Of a stretch of DNA of 64,000 nt, positions 27,180-35,511 are shown in pieces (the stretch's first letter is position 1; every line of letters begins with the position of its first letter). The translations under genes and the position numbers were made by a program. The stretch spans positions 74,685 to 138,684 of the forward strand of contig DLCH01000075.1 in the NCBI GenBank assembly GCA_002480525.1. The letters are read 5' to 3'. The notes below the pieces were generated by a model that did not search any database, was not told the DNA's origin, and worked only from the letters and a program-made list of their open reading frames with translations. The DNA is from Gammaproteobacteria bacterium UBA7803. GTDB lineage: Bacteria > Pseudomonadota > Gammaproteobacteria > Pseudomonadales > Azotimanducaceae.

Positions 27180-28589
27180 ATGCGAGGGGAGAGCAGGGCT
27201 TTGGCAACGGTGGACGAGATCGAGCCGGAGGCGGCGGAAACCGAGCGTCCGGGCATCTGGCAGCTCGCCTTTCCCTCCATCCTCGGCAACCTGTCGTTCA
27301 CCGTCGTGGCGATGGTGCAGACCAAATTCGTCGGCGAGCTCGGCGCTCAGGCGCTGGCGGCGGTGGGCGCGGGCCAGCGCGTGTTCTTCGCCATGCAGGC
27401 GATTCTCATGGCCGTGAGCGTGGGCACCACGGCGCTGGTGGCTCGATCCTGGGGCGCCCGGGACTACCGGGAGGCGAGCCGGGTCACCATGGCCTCGCTG
27501 GTGCTGGCCGGTGCCTTCGCGCTGGCGGTGGCCGTTCCCGGATTCATCTTCGCCTACCAGGTGGCCGGGGTGTTCGGGCTCGACCCGGAAACGCTGACCA
27601 TGGCGGCGTCCAACATCCGCTGGCTGTGCGTGTTCAATCTGGCTTTCGCCGTGAACTTCATCCTGAGCGCGGCCCTGCGGGCATCGGGCGACGCCTGGTC
27701 GCCGCTGTGGATCAGCGGCGGGGTCAATCTGCTCAACCTGCCTCTGCTGTACGCGCTGGTGCTCGGCAACTGGGGCGTTCCCCAGTATGGGGTCGCCGGC
27801 GCTGCCATGGCGCTGGGTATCTCCTTCACCGTCGGCGCGACGATCCTGCTGGTGCTGTGGGTGCGCAACAAGTTCCGGGTGAAGCACGTCACCGGCGGCT
27901 GGTGGCGGCGCCACCGGCTCAAGCAGCTTCTGGACATCGGCTATCCGGCAGCGGTCGAGCAGGGCGTGTTCCAGATCGGCTTCTTCATCTTTCTGATGCT
28001 GATCGGCAACTTCTACGGCACCGAGGCGTTCGCCGCCTACAACATCGGCGTCAACCTGCTGATGGTGTGCATGACGGTCGGGTTCGGATTCTCCATCGCC
28101 GGGTCGACCCTGGTGGGTCAGTACCTCGGCGCCGGCGATCCGGAAGGCGCCACGCGCGCCGGCTGGCGCGCCCTGGGGCTCGCCATGCTGGCCATGGGCG
28201 GTCTAGGCGGCCTGGTATCCTGGTTCGCGAGCGCGCTGGCGGGTTTCTTCCTCGGCGACGAACCGCTCACCATCGACTACACCGTGCAGTTCATCTACAT
28301 CCTCGGCTCGATGATGCCGCTTCTGGCCGTGGAGTTCGCGATCGGTGGCGCCTTGCGCGGCGCCGGCGATACCCGCTTTCCGCTGGTGGCGACGTTCCTC
28401 GGGCTGATCGGCATGCGCTGCGGGCTCGCGGCGGTGGCGACGTTCCTGGGGGTGCCGGTTTTCTGGGTTTACGCCGCCCTGATCGGCGATTATCTGCTCA
28501 AGGCCTCGCTGCTCATCTGGCGGTTCCGGAGCGGCCGCTGGCGCACGGTGATCCGGACCGAGGAACTGGGCATTCAGCAACGGAACTGA
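27180..28589 (+). CDS. MATE family efflux transporter
   Basis: The roughly 469-residue inner-membrane protein has twelve hydrophobic segments in two homologous halves. It shows typical MATE features: LAFPSILGNLSFTVVAMVQTKFVGELGAQALAAVGAGQRVFF, DAWSPLWISGGVNLLNLPLLYALVLGNWGVPQYGVAGAAMA and RGAGDTRFPLVATFLGLIGMR. MATE proteins export cationic drugs in exchange for Na+ or H+. ATG 27180 and TTG 27201 are both possible starts, the second having a purine-rich stretch (GAGGGGAGAGCAGGG) upstream. It is divergent from the hydratase-like gene. The Fpg-like glycosylase follows 11 bp after the stop. Confidence 0.92.
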   Translation: MRGESRALATVDEIEPEAAETERPGIWQLAFPSILGNLSFTVVAMVQTKFVGELGAQALAAVGAGQRVFFAMQAILMAVSVGTTALVARSWGARDYREASRVTMASLVLAGAFALAVAVPGFIFAYQVAGVFGLDPETLTMAASNIRWLCVFNLAFAVNFILSAALRASGDAWSPLWISGGVNLLNLPLLYALVLGNWGVPQYGVAGAAMALGISFTVGATILLVLWVRNKFRVKHVTGGWWRRHRLKQLLDIGYPAAVEQGVFQIGFFIFLMLIGNFYGTEAFAAYNIGVNLLMVCMTVGFGFSIAGSTLVGQYLGAGDPEGATRAGWRALGLAMLAMGGLGGLVSWFASALAGFFLGDEPLTIDYTVQFIYILGSMMPLLAVEFAIGGALRGAGDTRFPLVATFLGLIGMRCGLAAVATFLGVPVFWVYAALIGDYLLKASLLIWRFRSGRWRTVIRTEELGIQQRN

Positions 28590-28600
28590 GGCGAGGCGAC

Positions 28601-29488
28601 GTGCCGGAGCTGCCCGATCTCACCGTCTACCGTGAACAGCTCGCCCGCCGGGTGGACGGGCGCGAGCTCCGGGAGATCCGCCTCGCCAGCCCGTTCGTGC
28701 TGCGCACCGTGACGCCGGCGGTGGACGCGTTCCGGGGGCGGCGGGTGCTCGGCTGCTCGAGGATCGCCAAGCAGCTCGTCATCGAGTTCGACGGCGAGCT
28801 GTTCGCGGTGATTCACCTGATGATCTCCGGCCGGCTGCAATGGCGCGACGAACCGGGCGCTTCGATTCCGAAACGCAACGGCCTGGCCGCCTTCGACTTC
28901 GACAGCGGCACCCTGCTGTTCACGGAGACCAGCAAGAAGAAGCGCGCTTCCCTGCGTCTGGTCAGCGGGCGGGCGGAACTCGCGGCCCTCGACCCCGGCG
29001 GGCTGGAGGTGCCGGGCAGCGATCCGGCGCGGTTCGCGGCTCGGCTCAGGGCCTGCCGGCACACCCTCAAACGGGCGCTCACCGATCAGCGGGTGCTGGC
29101 CGGCATCGGCAATGCGTACTCCGACGAGATCCTGCTGGAAGCCGGGCTGTCGCCGTTCAAGCAGGCTCACGCCCTGGGCGACGACGAGATGACCCGGCTG
29201 CACCGGGCGTGTCTGCACGTGCTGGACGTCTGGACGGCGCGGCTGCGGGAGCAGGCCGGCGACCGCTTCCCGTCCAAAGTCACCGCCTTTCATCCCGAAA
29301 TGGCCGTTCACGGCCGCTATCGCGAGCCCTGCCCGGTGTGTGGCTCGCCGGTGCAGCGGATCCAGTACGCGGAGAACGAAGCCAACTACTGTGCCCGCTG
29401 TCAGACCGGCGGGCGTCTGCTGGCGGACCGCTCCCTGTCACGGCTGCTCAAGGACAACTGGCCGAAGCGGCTGGAAGATCTGGAGTAG
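28601..29488 (+). CDS. Fpg/Nei family DNA glycosylase
   Basis: The 295-residue base-excision repair glycosylase/AP lyase starts at GTG 28601. The mature N-terminus would be PELPDLTVYREQ, giving the catalytic Pro and adjacent Glu after Met removal. Helix-two-turn-helix residues are seen in RVLAGIGNAYSDEILLEAGLSP. The C-terminal zinc finger has its four cysteines in CPVCGSPVQRIQYAENEANYCARCQ. The middle part is closer to plant-like or variant Fpg proteins than to E. coli MutM, so lesion specificity is uncertain. Confidence 0.9.
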   Translation: MPELPDLTVYREQLARRVDGRELREIRLASPFVLRTVTPAVDAFRGRRVLGCSRIAKQLVIEFDGELFAVIHLMISGRLQWRDEPGASIPKRNGLAAFDFDSGTLLFTETSKKKRASLRLVSGRAELAALDPGGLEVPGSDPARFAARLRACRHTLKRALTDQRVLAGIGNAYSDEILLEAGLSPFKQAHALGDDEMTRLHRACLHVLDVWTARLREQAGDRFPSKVTAFHPEMAVHGRYREPCPVCGSPVQRIQYAENEANYCARCQTGGRLLADRSLSRLLKDNWPKRLEDLE

Positions 29489-29492
29489 CGCC

Positions 29493-30563
29493 TCAGCCTT
29501 TGCGCAGCGCCGTCGACGACACCGGCTCGTCGAACTCCCTCCGGGTCACCTCGATGCACCGGTTCAGCAGATCCTCCGGCACGTCCAGGTCGGACAGGGT
29601 GACGAACCGACCGTCGACTTCCCGGCCGAACACCACGAATCGGGTGCCCAGCGCGGCCAGCTCTGCCAGGGCGGCGTCCCGGGCCTCCCTGGAGCCGTAG
29701 TAGGCCGGATCCAGGATGCGTACCAGGGTGTCCGTTCCCACGGCGAACCAGGCGCCCGGAAACTGGCGGGCCTTGTCGAGGAAGCGCGGCAGCCGTGTCA
29801 CCCACACCGGCCGGTCGAACTGCTTCAGCCGGCTGTCGATCTCGGTGTAGTCGAGGAACGGCTTGTCGACGTTGACGATGGACAGCTCGTAGGCCCCGGC
29901 CAGTCCGGTCTTCTGCTCGGCGATGTCGAGCATCCGGCGGTGCGCATGGTGGAGAGGATTGAATGCCCCGGGCATCAGCAGTCCGCCATCGTGCTCGGCG
30001 GTGGCGTAGGCCAGCTCCTCGCCCAGAACCAGGGCGCGCCAGTGGGTCTGGGCCGGCGTGTGCGCCACCATGGGTTCGGCGTGGGGGCGTCCCTCGAGCT
30101 CGAGCTCCAGGGACATGGCCAGCGCATGCCAGAGCAGCTCGACGAGCTGCCGTTCCTCCTCGTTACGGTCGGCATCGAAGGTCAGATGCGCGGCGTAGGT
30201 GGCGACGTCGGTCTGTACGGCCACGTGGGCCCGGTGTTCGCCGCGCTTGGGCCTTCCGGTGGCGAGGCTCGCGGTACAGGCGAAACCGAACACCGGCCGG
30301 GACTCCGTGTCGCGCAGCCGGTGGGCCTGCTGAAAAGCGGCCATGGCCATGGCCCGGGCGGTGGCATCGGAACAGGCCTGTTCCGGCGGCCGGCCGAGCA
30401 CGTCGGCGAGCGCAGCGGCAGCGTAAGGGATCCGGGCGTCGAGCACGGTAGCCGATGCGCCGGGCGTGGTCAGTAGTTCCGACAGCAGCAGCGTGCCGCC
30501 GCCGGTGACGTAGAACACGCCCTGCCAGGGCGACTGATGCAGGCTGGCGGCGCGGTCGCTCAT
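29493..30563 (-). CDS. CinA-C-like domain fused to cytidylyltransferase-type nucleotidyltransferase
   Basis: The 356-residue protein has two recognisable parts. Residues 1-165 resemble the C-terminal CinA/PncC fold (VTGGGTLLLSELLTTPGAS, FGFACTASLATGRPKRGEHRAHVAV). Residues 190-356 are a nucleotidyltransferase domain with the HxGH-type motif GAFNPLHHAHRRML (here HHAH) and a terminal SSTALRKG in place of ISSTxIR. CinA-C proteins deamidate NMN and the second domain type adenylylates NMN, so the fusion could join two steps of pyridine-nucleotide recycling. That role is inferred. It is convergent with the Fpg-like gene, 4 bp apart. Confidence 0.82.
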   Translation of the reverse strand: MSDRAASLHQSPWQGVFYVTGGGTLLLSELLTTPGASATVLDARIPYAAAALADVLGRPPEQACSDATARAMAMAAFQQAHRLRDTESRPVFGFACTASLATGRPKRGEHRAHVAVQTDVATYAAHLTFDADRNEEERQLVELLWHALAMSLELELEGRPHAEPMVAHTPAQTHWRALVLGEELAYATAEHDGGLLMPGAFNPLHHAHRRMLDIAEQKTGLAGAYELSIVNVDKPFLDYTEIDSRLKQFDRPVWVTRLPRFLDKARQFPGAWFAVGTDTLVRILDPAYYGSREARDAALAELAALGTRFVVFGREVDGRFVTLSDLDVPEDLLNRCIEVTRREFDEPVSSTALRKG

Positions 30564-30582
30564 GGCCCCTCCGCCCGGCGCC

Positions 30583-31452
30583 TCACTCGGCCAGGAACTC
30601 GCGCGTCAGCCGCAGAAATTCGTCCAGCCGGTCGTGATGGACCCAGTGTCCGGCGCGCTCGACGTTCTCCACCCGCGCGTTCTGGAAGTGGGCCGCACGG
30701 CCGTCCTTCAGCGGGTCCGAGGCCCAGGACTCGGTGCCCCGCACCAGCAGGGTCGGACAGGTGATCCGCGACCACAGCTCGTACTGCTGCCGGAAGTCGA
30801 GCCCCACCGGCGGAAACGTGCGCACGTAGTTGTCGAACTTCCAGCTGTAGGTGCCGTCCTCGTTCTGGTTGGAGCCGTGAATCGTCAGGTGACGGGCCTG
30901 GGCCTCGGTGAGGTGCGGGTTCTCCGTCTGCATGCGCTCGTAGGCGTCCTCCAGGGTCGCGTAGCGCCGCGGCATCCGTCCGGACAGCTTGCGCAGGTCG
31001 TCCACCCAGGCGTGCAGCCGGTCCGCCACCGGCACCTCGAGCCGTTCCTTGACGAGCTGGGGCGGCGGGCCGAGGCCTTCGATCACCACCAGCTTGCGCA
31101 CGGTCTCCGGGAACAGGCCGGTGTAGAGCAGCGCGATGGCGCCGCCCAGGCTGTGGGCGACGATGGTCACCGGGTTCATCTCGGTCTGGCGCAGGAGCTG
31201 GGCGACGTCGTAGACGTAGTCCACCTGGTTGTAGCTGCCGCCGACCATCCACTGGGAGTCGCCGTGACCGCGCAGGTCCGGGGCGATGATGTGGTAGTCG
31301 TCGCGCAGCGCTTCCGCGACCCAGTCCCAGTTGCGGCAGTGGTCGCGGCCGCCGTGAATCATCAGCATCGGCGACGCGTCGGGGTTGCCCCAGTCCACGT
31401 AGTGCAGCCGCAGCCGCTGGGAAAAATAGATGTGGGAGGTCGGTCCCTGCAT
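30583..31452 (-). CDS. Alpha/beta hydrolase
   Basis: The 289-residue alpha/beta hydrolase has the oxyanion region MLMIHGGRDHCRNWDWVAEAL and PDLRGHGDSQW, and the nucleophile Ser in VTIVAHSLGGAIALLY. The acid is likely in LLVRGTESWASDPL and the His in VERAGHWVHHDRLDEF. The overall form matches epoxide hydrolase/haloperoxidase-like esterases. The substrate is unknown. It is 19 bp from the start of the CinA fusion gene and transcribed the same way. Confidence 0.85.
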   Translation of the reverse strand: MQGPTSHIYFSQRLRLHYVDWGNPDASPMLMIHGGRDHCRNWDWVAEALRDDYHIIAPDLRGHGDSQWMVGGSYNQVDYVYDVAQLLRQTEMNPVTIVAHSLGGAIALLYTGLFPETVRKLVVIEGLGPPPQLVKERLEVPVADRLHAWVDDLRKLSGRMPRRYATLEDAYERMQTENPHLTEAQARHLTIHGSNQNEDGTYSWKFDNYVRTFPPVGLDFRQQYELWSRITCPTLLVRGTESWASDPLKDGRAAHFQNARVENVERAGHWVHHDRLDEFLRLTREFLAE

Positions 31453-31500
31453 GCTGCCCGTCTCTCGATCCGGTTCCGGCCGGGCAGTATACCCGAGACG

Positions 31501-31529
31501 AAAAAAAGCCCCGCCGTGACGGACGGGGC
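31501..31529 (-). terminator. Intrinsic terminator downstream of phoX
   Basis: Read on the minus strand, an 8-bp G/C-rich stem (GCCCCGTC with GGCGGGGC, one G-T pair) and a six-base loop CGTCAC are followed by seven T. It lies 80 bp after the phoX stop and ends the phoX transcript before the hydrolase gene. Confidence 0.92.
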
Positions 31530-31608
31530 CCCGACGATCGGGCAGGCGCTCAGGAGCCTGAGTGCCGCCGGGCCGGCTGGGGGTGCCGGACCGGCGGCGC
31601 GGGTGGCG

Positions 31609-33462
31609 TCAGGAGCCGACGATGCCGCCGTCCTTGCGGCGGATCACCAGCGTGGCGTCCCGGGGAATCCGGCCGCTGCCGGTGGGGGCCGGGAAGCTGG
31701 TGGCCGCCGGATCGCCGTTGCCCGGATGCTGCAGGTTGGCGAACAGGGTGCGGCGGTCGGGCGTCACCGCCAGTCCGGTGACCTCGCAGTCGGTGACGCC
31801 GGTCAGCAGCCGGCGCAGCTCGCCGCTGTTGATGTCGGCCACCAGCATCTGGTCGTTCAGGCCCAGCGGCTGGCCGCCGTCGGTCTCGATGAACAGCCGG
31901 CCGTCCGGGTCGCCCCACAGGCCGTCCGGGGAGCCGAAGGCGTCCTCGGAGTCGTGGGTGGTGGCGGCGATCAGGAAGATGTCCCAGACGAAGCTGGAAC
32001 CGGTGTAGTCGTCGGAATCCTTCCAGCGGATGATGTGGCCGTCCGGGTTCGGCGCCAGCGGGTTGGCCGGGCCGGGCTCGGTGCGGCGGCTGTTGTTGGT
32101 CAGCGTGCAGTAGGCGTAGCCGTCGGCGCCGATGGTGGTCCACTCGGGGCGGTCCATCGGGGTGGCGCCGGCGGCGTCGGCGGCCAGCCGCGCGAAGGTC
32201 AGGATTTCCTCCTGGCTGGCGAAGCTCGACAGTGCCGGGTTGTCCATGGTGAGCGGCAGCCACTCGCCGGTGCCGTCCTCGTTGAACTTGGCGACGTACA
32301 GGGTGCCTTCGTCGAGCGGGCTCCTGCCCTGGGCGCGCATGGTCTTCCAGTCGTCCGCGGACACGAACCGGTAGATGTAGTCGAAGCGCTCGTCGTCGCC
32401 CATGTAGGCGGCGATGCGGCCGTCCTTGCCCTCGACGATGGCCACGCCCTCGTGCTTGAAGCGGCCCATGGCGGTGCGCTTGACCGGCGTCTGGGTGGCG
32501 TCCCAGGGGTCGATCTCGACGATCCACCCGAACCGGTTCTCCTCGTTGCGGTAGTCGGCGTCGGACAGGTCGAAGCGCTTGTCGAACAGGTGCCAGCCGT
32601 AGCCGAAGCCGTTGCTGCTGAAGCCGTAGCGGCTCTGGGCCTCGGTGGGCGTCCAGGTGGCATCCTCGTTGCTGGCGCCGAAGTAGCCGTTGAAGTTCTC
32701 CTCGCAGGTCAGGTAGGTGCCCCAGGGCGTGTAGCCGTTGGCGCAGTTGTTGACCGTGCCGAGGGGGATGTTGCCGTTGGGCGTGGCGAGCAGCTCGCTG
32801 CCGGCCACCGGGCCGCTGAAGGCCACCGGCGTGTTGACGTGGATGCGGCGGCTGTTGCGGCTTCTGATCTGGCGCCACTTGCCCTTCCACTCGGCGATGG
32901 CGACGACCGATACGCCGTGGGCGTGCTGGGACAGCCGCACGTCCTCGAGGCTTTCCGGAAAGGCTTTTCCGGTGACGTGCGGGTTGGTGCCGAACTCGTG
33001 GTTGATGCACAGCATGCCTGCGCGGTTGCTGACGTAGCGCTTCTTCGTGTACGGGAAGAACCACATGCCGTCGTGGCCGATGCCGATCATCTCGGCCTGA
33101 TTCTTGGCGGACGGGCGGGAATCCGGGTCGCCGTCGTAGCTGGGGCCGCCCGGCTCGAGGGGGTCTCCCCAGGGAATCAGCACGTCGTACTCGTAGTCGG
33201 ACGAGATGCTCACCTCGGGACCGCTGCCGGCTTCCACCGGCACGGGTTCGAAGCCGATGAGGTTCCGGCCGCGCGGCCGGTAGGGCTTCTTGCCGGACCC
33301 ACCGTCCTTCCAGCCGTCGGCCATGGCGGCCGGGGCCAGGATGCCGGTGGCGGCGGTGGCCAGGCCGCCGGCGATGACGCTGCGCCGGCTGGCGCGGGCG
33401 CGCAGCACGTCCTGGAACGGGCGGTTGCCGGACTTGTTCGAGATACCGTTGTCGTGATCCAT
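31609..33462 (-). CDS. phoX: PhoX family alkaline phosphatase
   Basis: PhoX is a secreted, calcium/iron-dependent phosphatase that releases phosphate from organic esters. The 617-residue protein has a twin-arginine signal (SRRSVIAGGLATAATGILAPAAMA, residues about 25-48). It carries PhoX motifs such as MLCINHEFGTNPHVT, RLSQHAHGVSVV, TYLTCEENFNGYFG, HEGVAIVEGKDGRIAAYMGDDERFDYIYRF and SPDGLWGDPDGRLFIETDG. The upstream region carries a Pho-box-like triple heptamer and a matching -10, so phosphate-starvation control is likely. An intrinsic terminator follows, making it monocistronic. Confidence 0.94.
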   Translation of the reverse strand: MDHDNGISNKSGNRPFQDVLRARASRRSVIAGGLATAATGILAPAAMADGWKDGGSGKKPYRPRGRNLIGFEPVPVEAGSGPEVSISSDYEYDVLIPWGDPLEPGGPSYDGDPDSRPSAKNQAEMIGIGHDGMWFFPYTKKRYVSNRAGMLCINHEFGTNPHVTGKAFPESLEDVRLSQHAHGVSVVAIAEWKGKWRQIRSRNSRRIHVNTPVAFSGPVAGSELLATPNGNIPLGTVNNCANGYTPWGTYLTCEENFNGYFGASNEDATWTPTEAQSRYGFSSNGFGYGWHLFDKRFDLSDADYRNEENRFGWIVEIDPWDATQTPVKRTAMGRFKHEGVAIVEGKDGRIAAYMGDDERFDYIYRFVSADDWKTMRAQGRSPLDEGTLYVAKFNEDGTGEWLPLTMDNPALSSFASQEEILTFARLAADAAGATPMDRPEWTTIGADGYAYCTLTNNSRRTEPGPANPLAPNPDGHIIRWKDSDDYTGSSFVWDIFLIAATTHDSEDAFGSPDGLWGDPDGRLFIETDGGQPLGLNDQMLVADINSGELRRLLTGVTDCEVTGLAVTPDRRTLFANLQHPGNGDPAATSFPAPTGSGRIPRDATLVIRRKDGGIVGS

Positions 33463-33504
33463 GAAGCGGATTCCCCCTGACTGGCAGTTGTGTGTGCACC
33501 ACGG

Positions 33505-33549
33505 ACGCTAGGGGGCGTTTGTTGCAGCCCGATTATGGATTCATGACGG
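33505..33549 (-). promoter_or_regulatory. Candidate PhoB-dependent promoter of phoX
   Basis: On the minus strand, three heptamers with 11-bp spacing read CCGTCAT, CCATAAT and CTGCAAC (33549 down to 33521; the Pho-box consensus is CTGTCAT). They are followed after exactly 10 nt by TAGCGT (33510-33505) as the -10 element. The first heptamer matches the consensus at 6 of 7 positions, and the others are weaker. The phoX start codon is 43 bp downstream. The same layout is found upstream of the lipoprotein gene at 40212. Confidence 0.7.
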
Positions 33550-33621
33550 AACCGTGAATTCGATGCCGGCCGGCGCGGCCCCGCCGCAGGCGTGGCCGTG
33601 CCTGCGGGGAGGGGGGCGGCA

Positions 33622-35067
33622 TCATTCGAGCGCGGGGTCGGCCCGGCGCTTCGCCTCGTAGCGCAGCACCTCCCGGCGCAGCCGGGGCGCCAGCAGGTAC
33701 AGCCCGATGAGGTTGGGAATCGCCACCAGGAACACCAGCGCGTCGGACAGATCCACCAGCGAGCCGAGCTGAACCGTGCTGCCGAGCACGACGAAGGCCA
33801 GGAAGAACAGCTTGAATCCGAGGTCCGCCGCGCGGCTGTCGCCCACCAGGTGCAGGAACGCCTGCAGCCCGTAGTAGGACCAGGTGATCATGGTGGAGAA
33901 CGCGAACAGGATGGCGGCCACCGACAGCGGGATCGGCAGCCAGTCGGCCACGCTGGCGAAGGCCGCGGCGGTCAGCTCGATGCCGTTGACCTCGCCGGCG
34001 CCGAGGGCGGGGTCGTAGACCGTGGTGATGATCACCAGCGCGGTCATGGTGCAGATCACCACCGTGTCGATGAACGGCTCGAGCAGCGCCACGTAGCCCT
34101 CGCTCACCGGCTCCCGGGTGCGGGCCGCGGAGTGGGCGATGGCGGCCGAGCCGAGGCCGGCCTCGTTGGAGAACACCGCCCGGCGGAAGCCCATGATCAT
34201 CACGCCGATGGCGCCCCCGGCGACGCCTTCCGGGGCGAAGGCGCCGTGCCAGATCGCGGCGATGGCGCCGGGAAGGGCATCGGCGTTGAGCACGATGATG
34301 GCCAGGGCGGAGACGACGTAGAGCAGGGCCATGGCGGGAACCAGCCGGGCGGTGGTGCTGGCGATGGTGCGCAGCCCGCCGATGATCACCAGGGCCACCG
34401 CTGCCGCCAGCACGAGCCCCACCAGCCACAGCAGCCCGGCCAGCGGGCTGTCGGCGCCGCCGGTCACCTCGACGACGATGGCGGCCGCCTGGTTGGACTG
34501 GAACATGTTGCCGATGCCGAGGCAGCCCACCACCATCGCCGCCGCGTAGAAGCGGCCCAGATTGCGGCCGAGCCCGGGCCAGCCCAGCTCCGCCAGTCCC
34601 CGGGACAGATACTGCATGGGGCCGCCGGCGACGCTGCCGTCAGCATGGTGGGTCCGGTACAGCAGGCCCAGGGCGCACTCGGCGAACTTGGTCGACATGC
34701 CGAGCAGGCCGGCGACGATCAGCCAGAAGGTTGCCCCCGGGCCGCCCAGCGAGATGGCCACCGCGACGCCGGCGATGTTGCCGATGCCCACCGTGCCGGA
34801 CACCGCGGTGGTCAGCGCCTGGAACTGGCTGATCTGGCCGGGATCGCCGTCCCGGGCGAACCGGCCCGACACCACGTGCAGGGCGTGGCCGAACCCGCGG
34901 AGATTGATGAACCGAAGGTAGAGAGTGAAGAAGCAGCCGCCGGCGATGAGCCAGGCGACGATCAGCGGCAGCTCGGTGCCGGCCACGGGAACGGCGTAGA
35001 AGATCGCCGAGGACACCGCGTCGGCGACGGGCCGGATGGCCTGGTCGATGGCTTCGTCGATCTTCAT
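33622..35067 (-). CDS. Alanine/glycine:cation symporter family protein
   Basis: This 481-residue inner-membrane transporter of the AGCS family (Na+- or H+-coupled alanine/glycine uptake) shows LRFINLRGFGHALHVVSGRF, QALTTAVSGTVGIGNIAGVAVAISLGGPGATFWLIVAGLLGMSTKFAECALG, YRTHHADGSVAGGPMQYLSRGL and FRRAVFSNEAGLGSAAIAHSAA, all hallmarks of the family. About eleven membrane helices can be counted. Specific substrate and coupling ion are inferred from the family only. Confidence 0.93.
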   Translation of the reverse strand: MKIDEAIDQAIRPVADAVSSAIFYAVPVAGTELPLIVAWLIAGGCFFTLYLRFINLRGFGHALHVVSGRFARDGDPGQISQFQALTTAVSGTVGIGNIAGVAVAISLGGPGATFWLIVAGLLGMSTKFAECALGLLYRTHHADGSVAGGPMQYLSRGLAELGWPGLGRNLGRFYAAAMVVGCLGIGNMFQSNQAAAIVVEVTGGADSPLAGLLWLVGLVLAAAVALVIIGGLRTIASTTARLVPAMALLYVVSALAIIVLNADALPGAIAAIWHGAFAPEGVAGGAIGVMIMGFRRAVFSNEAGLGSAAIAHSAARTREPVSEGYVALLEPFIDTVVICTMTALVIITTVYDPALGAGEVNGIELTAAAFASVADWLPIPLSVAAILFAFSTMITWSYYGLQAFLHLVGDSRAADLGFKLFFLAFVVLGSTVQLGSLVDLSDALVFLVAIPNLIGLYLLAPRLRREVLRYEAKRRADPALE

Positions 35068-35100
35068 GGCGCCGGCTTTTCAGTCGGGGCGGGCTGGCGT

Positions 35101-35511
35101 ATGGTCCGCCCGGTCACCGGCAGGTCGCGGAGAATCGTCATCGTCGTCAAGGCCCTTCACATCGCTCTGGCCTACCTTACCGTGGCCGGCTTCGTGATTC
35201 GCGGGTTCTGGACCCTGGCCGAGTCCCCGCTGCGCGAGGAACGCTGGGTCCGCATCGCCCCCCACGTGGTCGACACGCTGCTGCTGTCCCTGGGCGTGGT
35301 GCTGGCGATCCGCCTGCAGGTGTCGCCCTTCTCCGGCTGGCTCGCCGCCAAGCTGCTGGGCCTGCTGGCCTACATCGGCTTCGGCACGGTGACCATGCGG
35401 GCGCGCAGCCGAACGGTGAAGGTGGCCGGGTTCGTCGGCGCCCTCGCGTCGGTCGTCTACATCTTCGCGGTGGCGGTATCCCGCTCGCCCTGGCCGTTCC
35501 CGTCCGGCTGA
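35101..35511 (+). CDS. SirB2 family membrane protein
   Basis: The 136-residue protein has four membrane helices and matches the SirB2 family: VKALHIALAYLTVAGFVIRGFWTLAESPL, RIAPHVVDTLLLSLGVVLAIRLQ, WLAAKLLGLLAYIGFGTVTMRA. The start at ATG 35101 adds about 15 residues before the first conserved helix. No better in-frame start is visible nearer to it. Function of the family is unknown. The last 55 bp overlap the end of the convergent ANKH-like transporter gene. Confidence 0.82.
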   Translation: MVRPVTGRSRRIVIVVKALHIALAYLTVAGFVIRGFWTLAESPLREERWVRIAPHVVDTLLLSLGVVLAIRLQVSPFSGWLAAKLLGLLAYIGFGTVTMRARSRTVKVAGFVGALASVVYIFAVAVSRSPWPFPSG

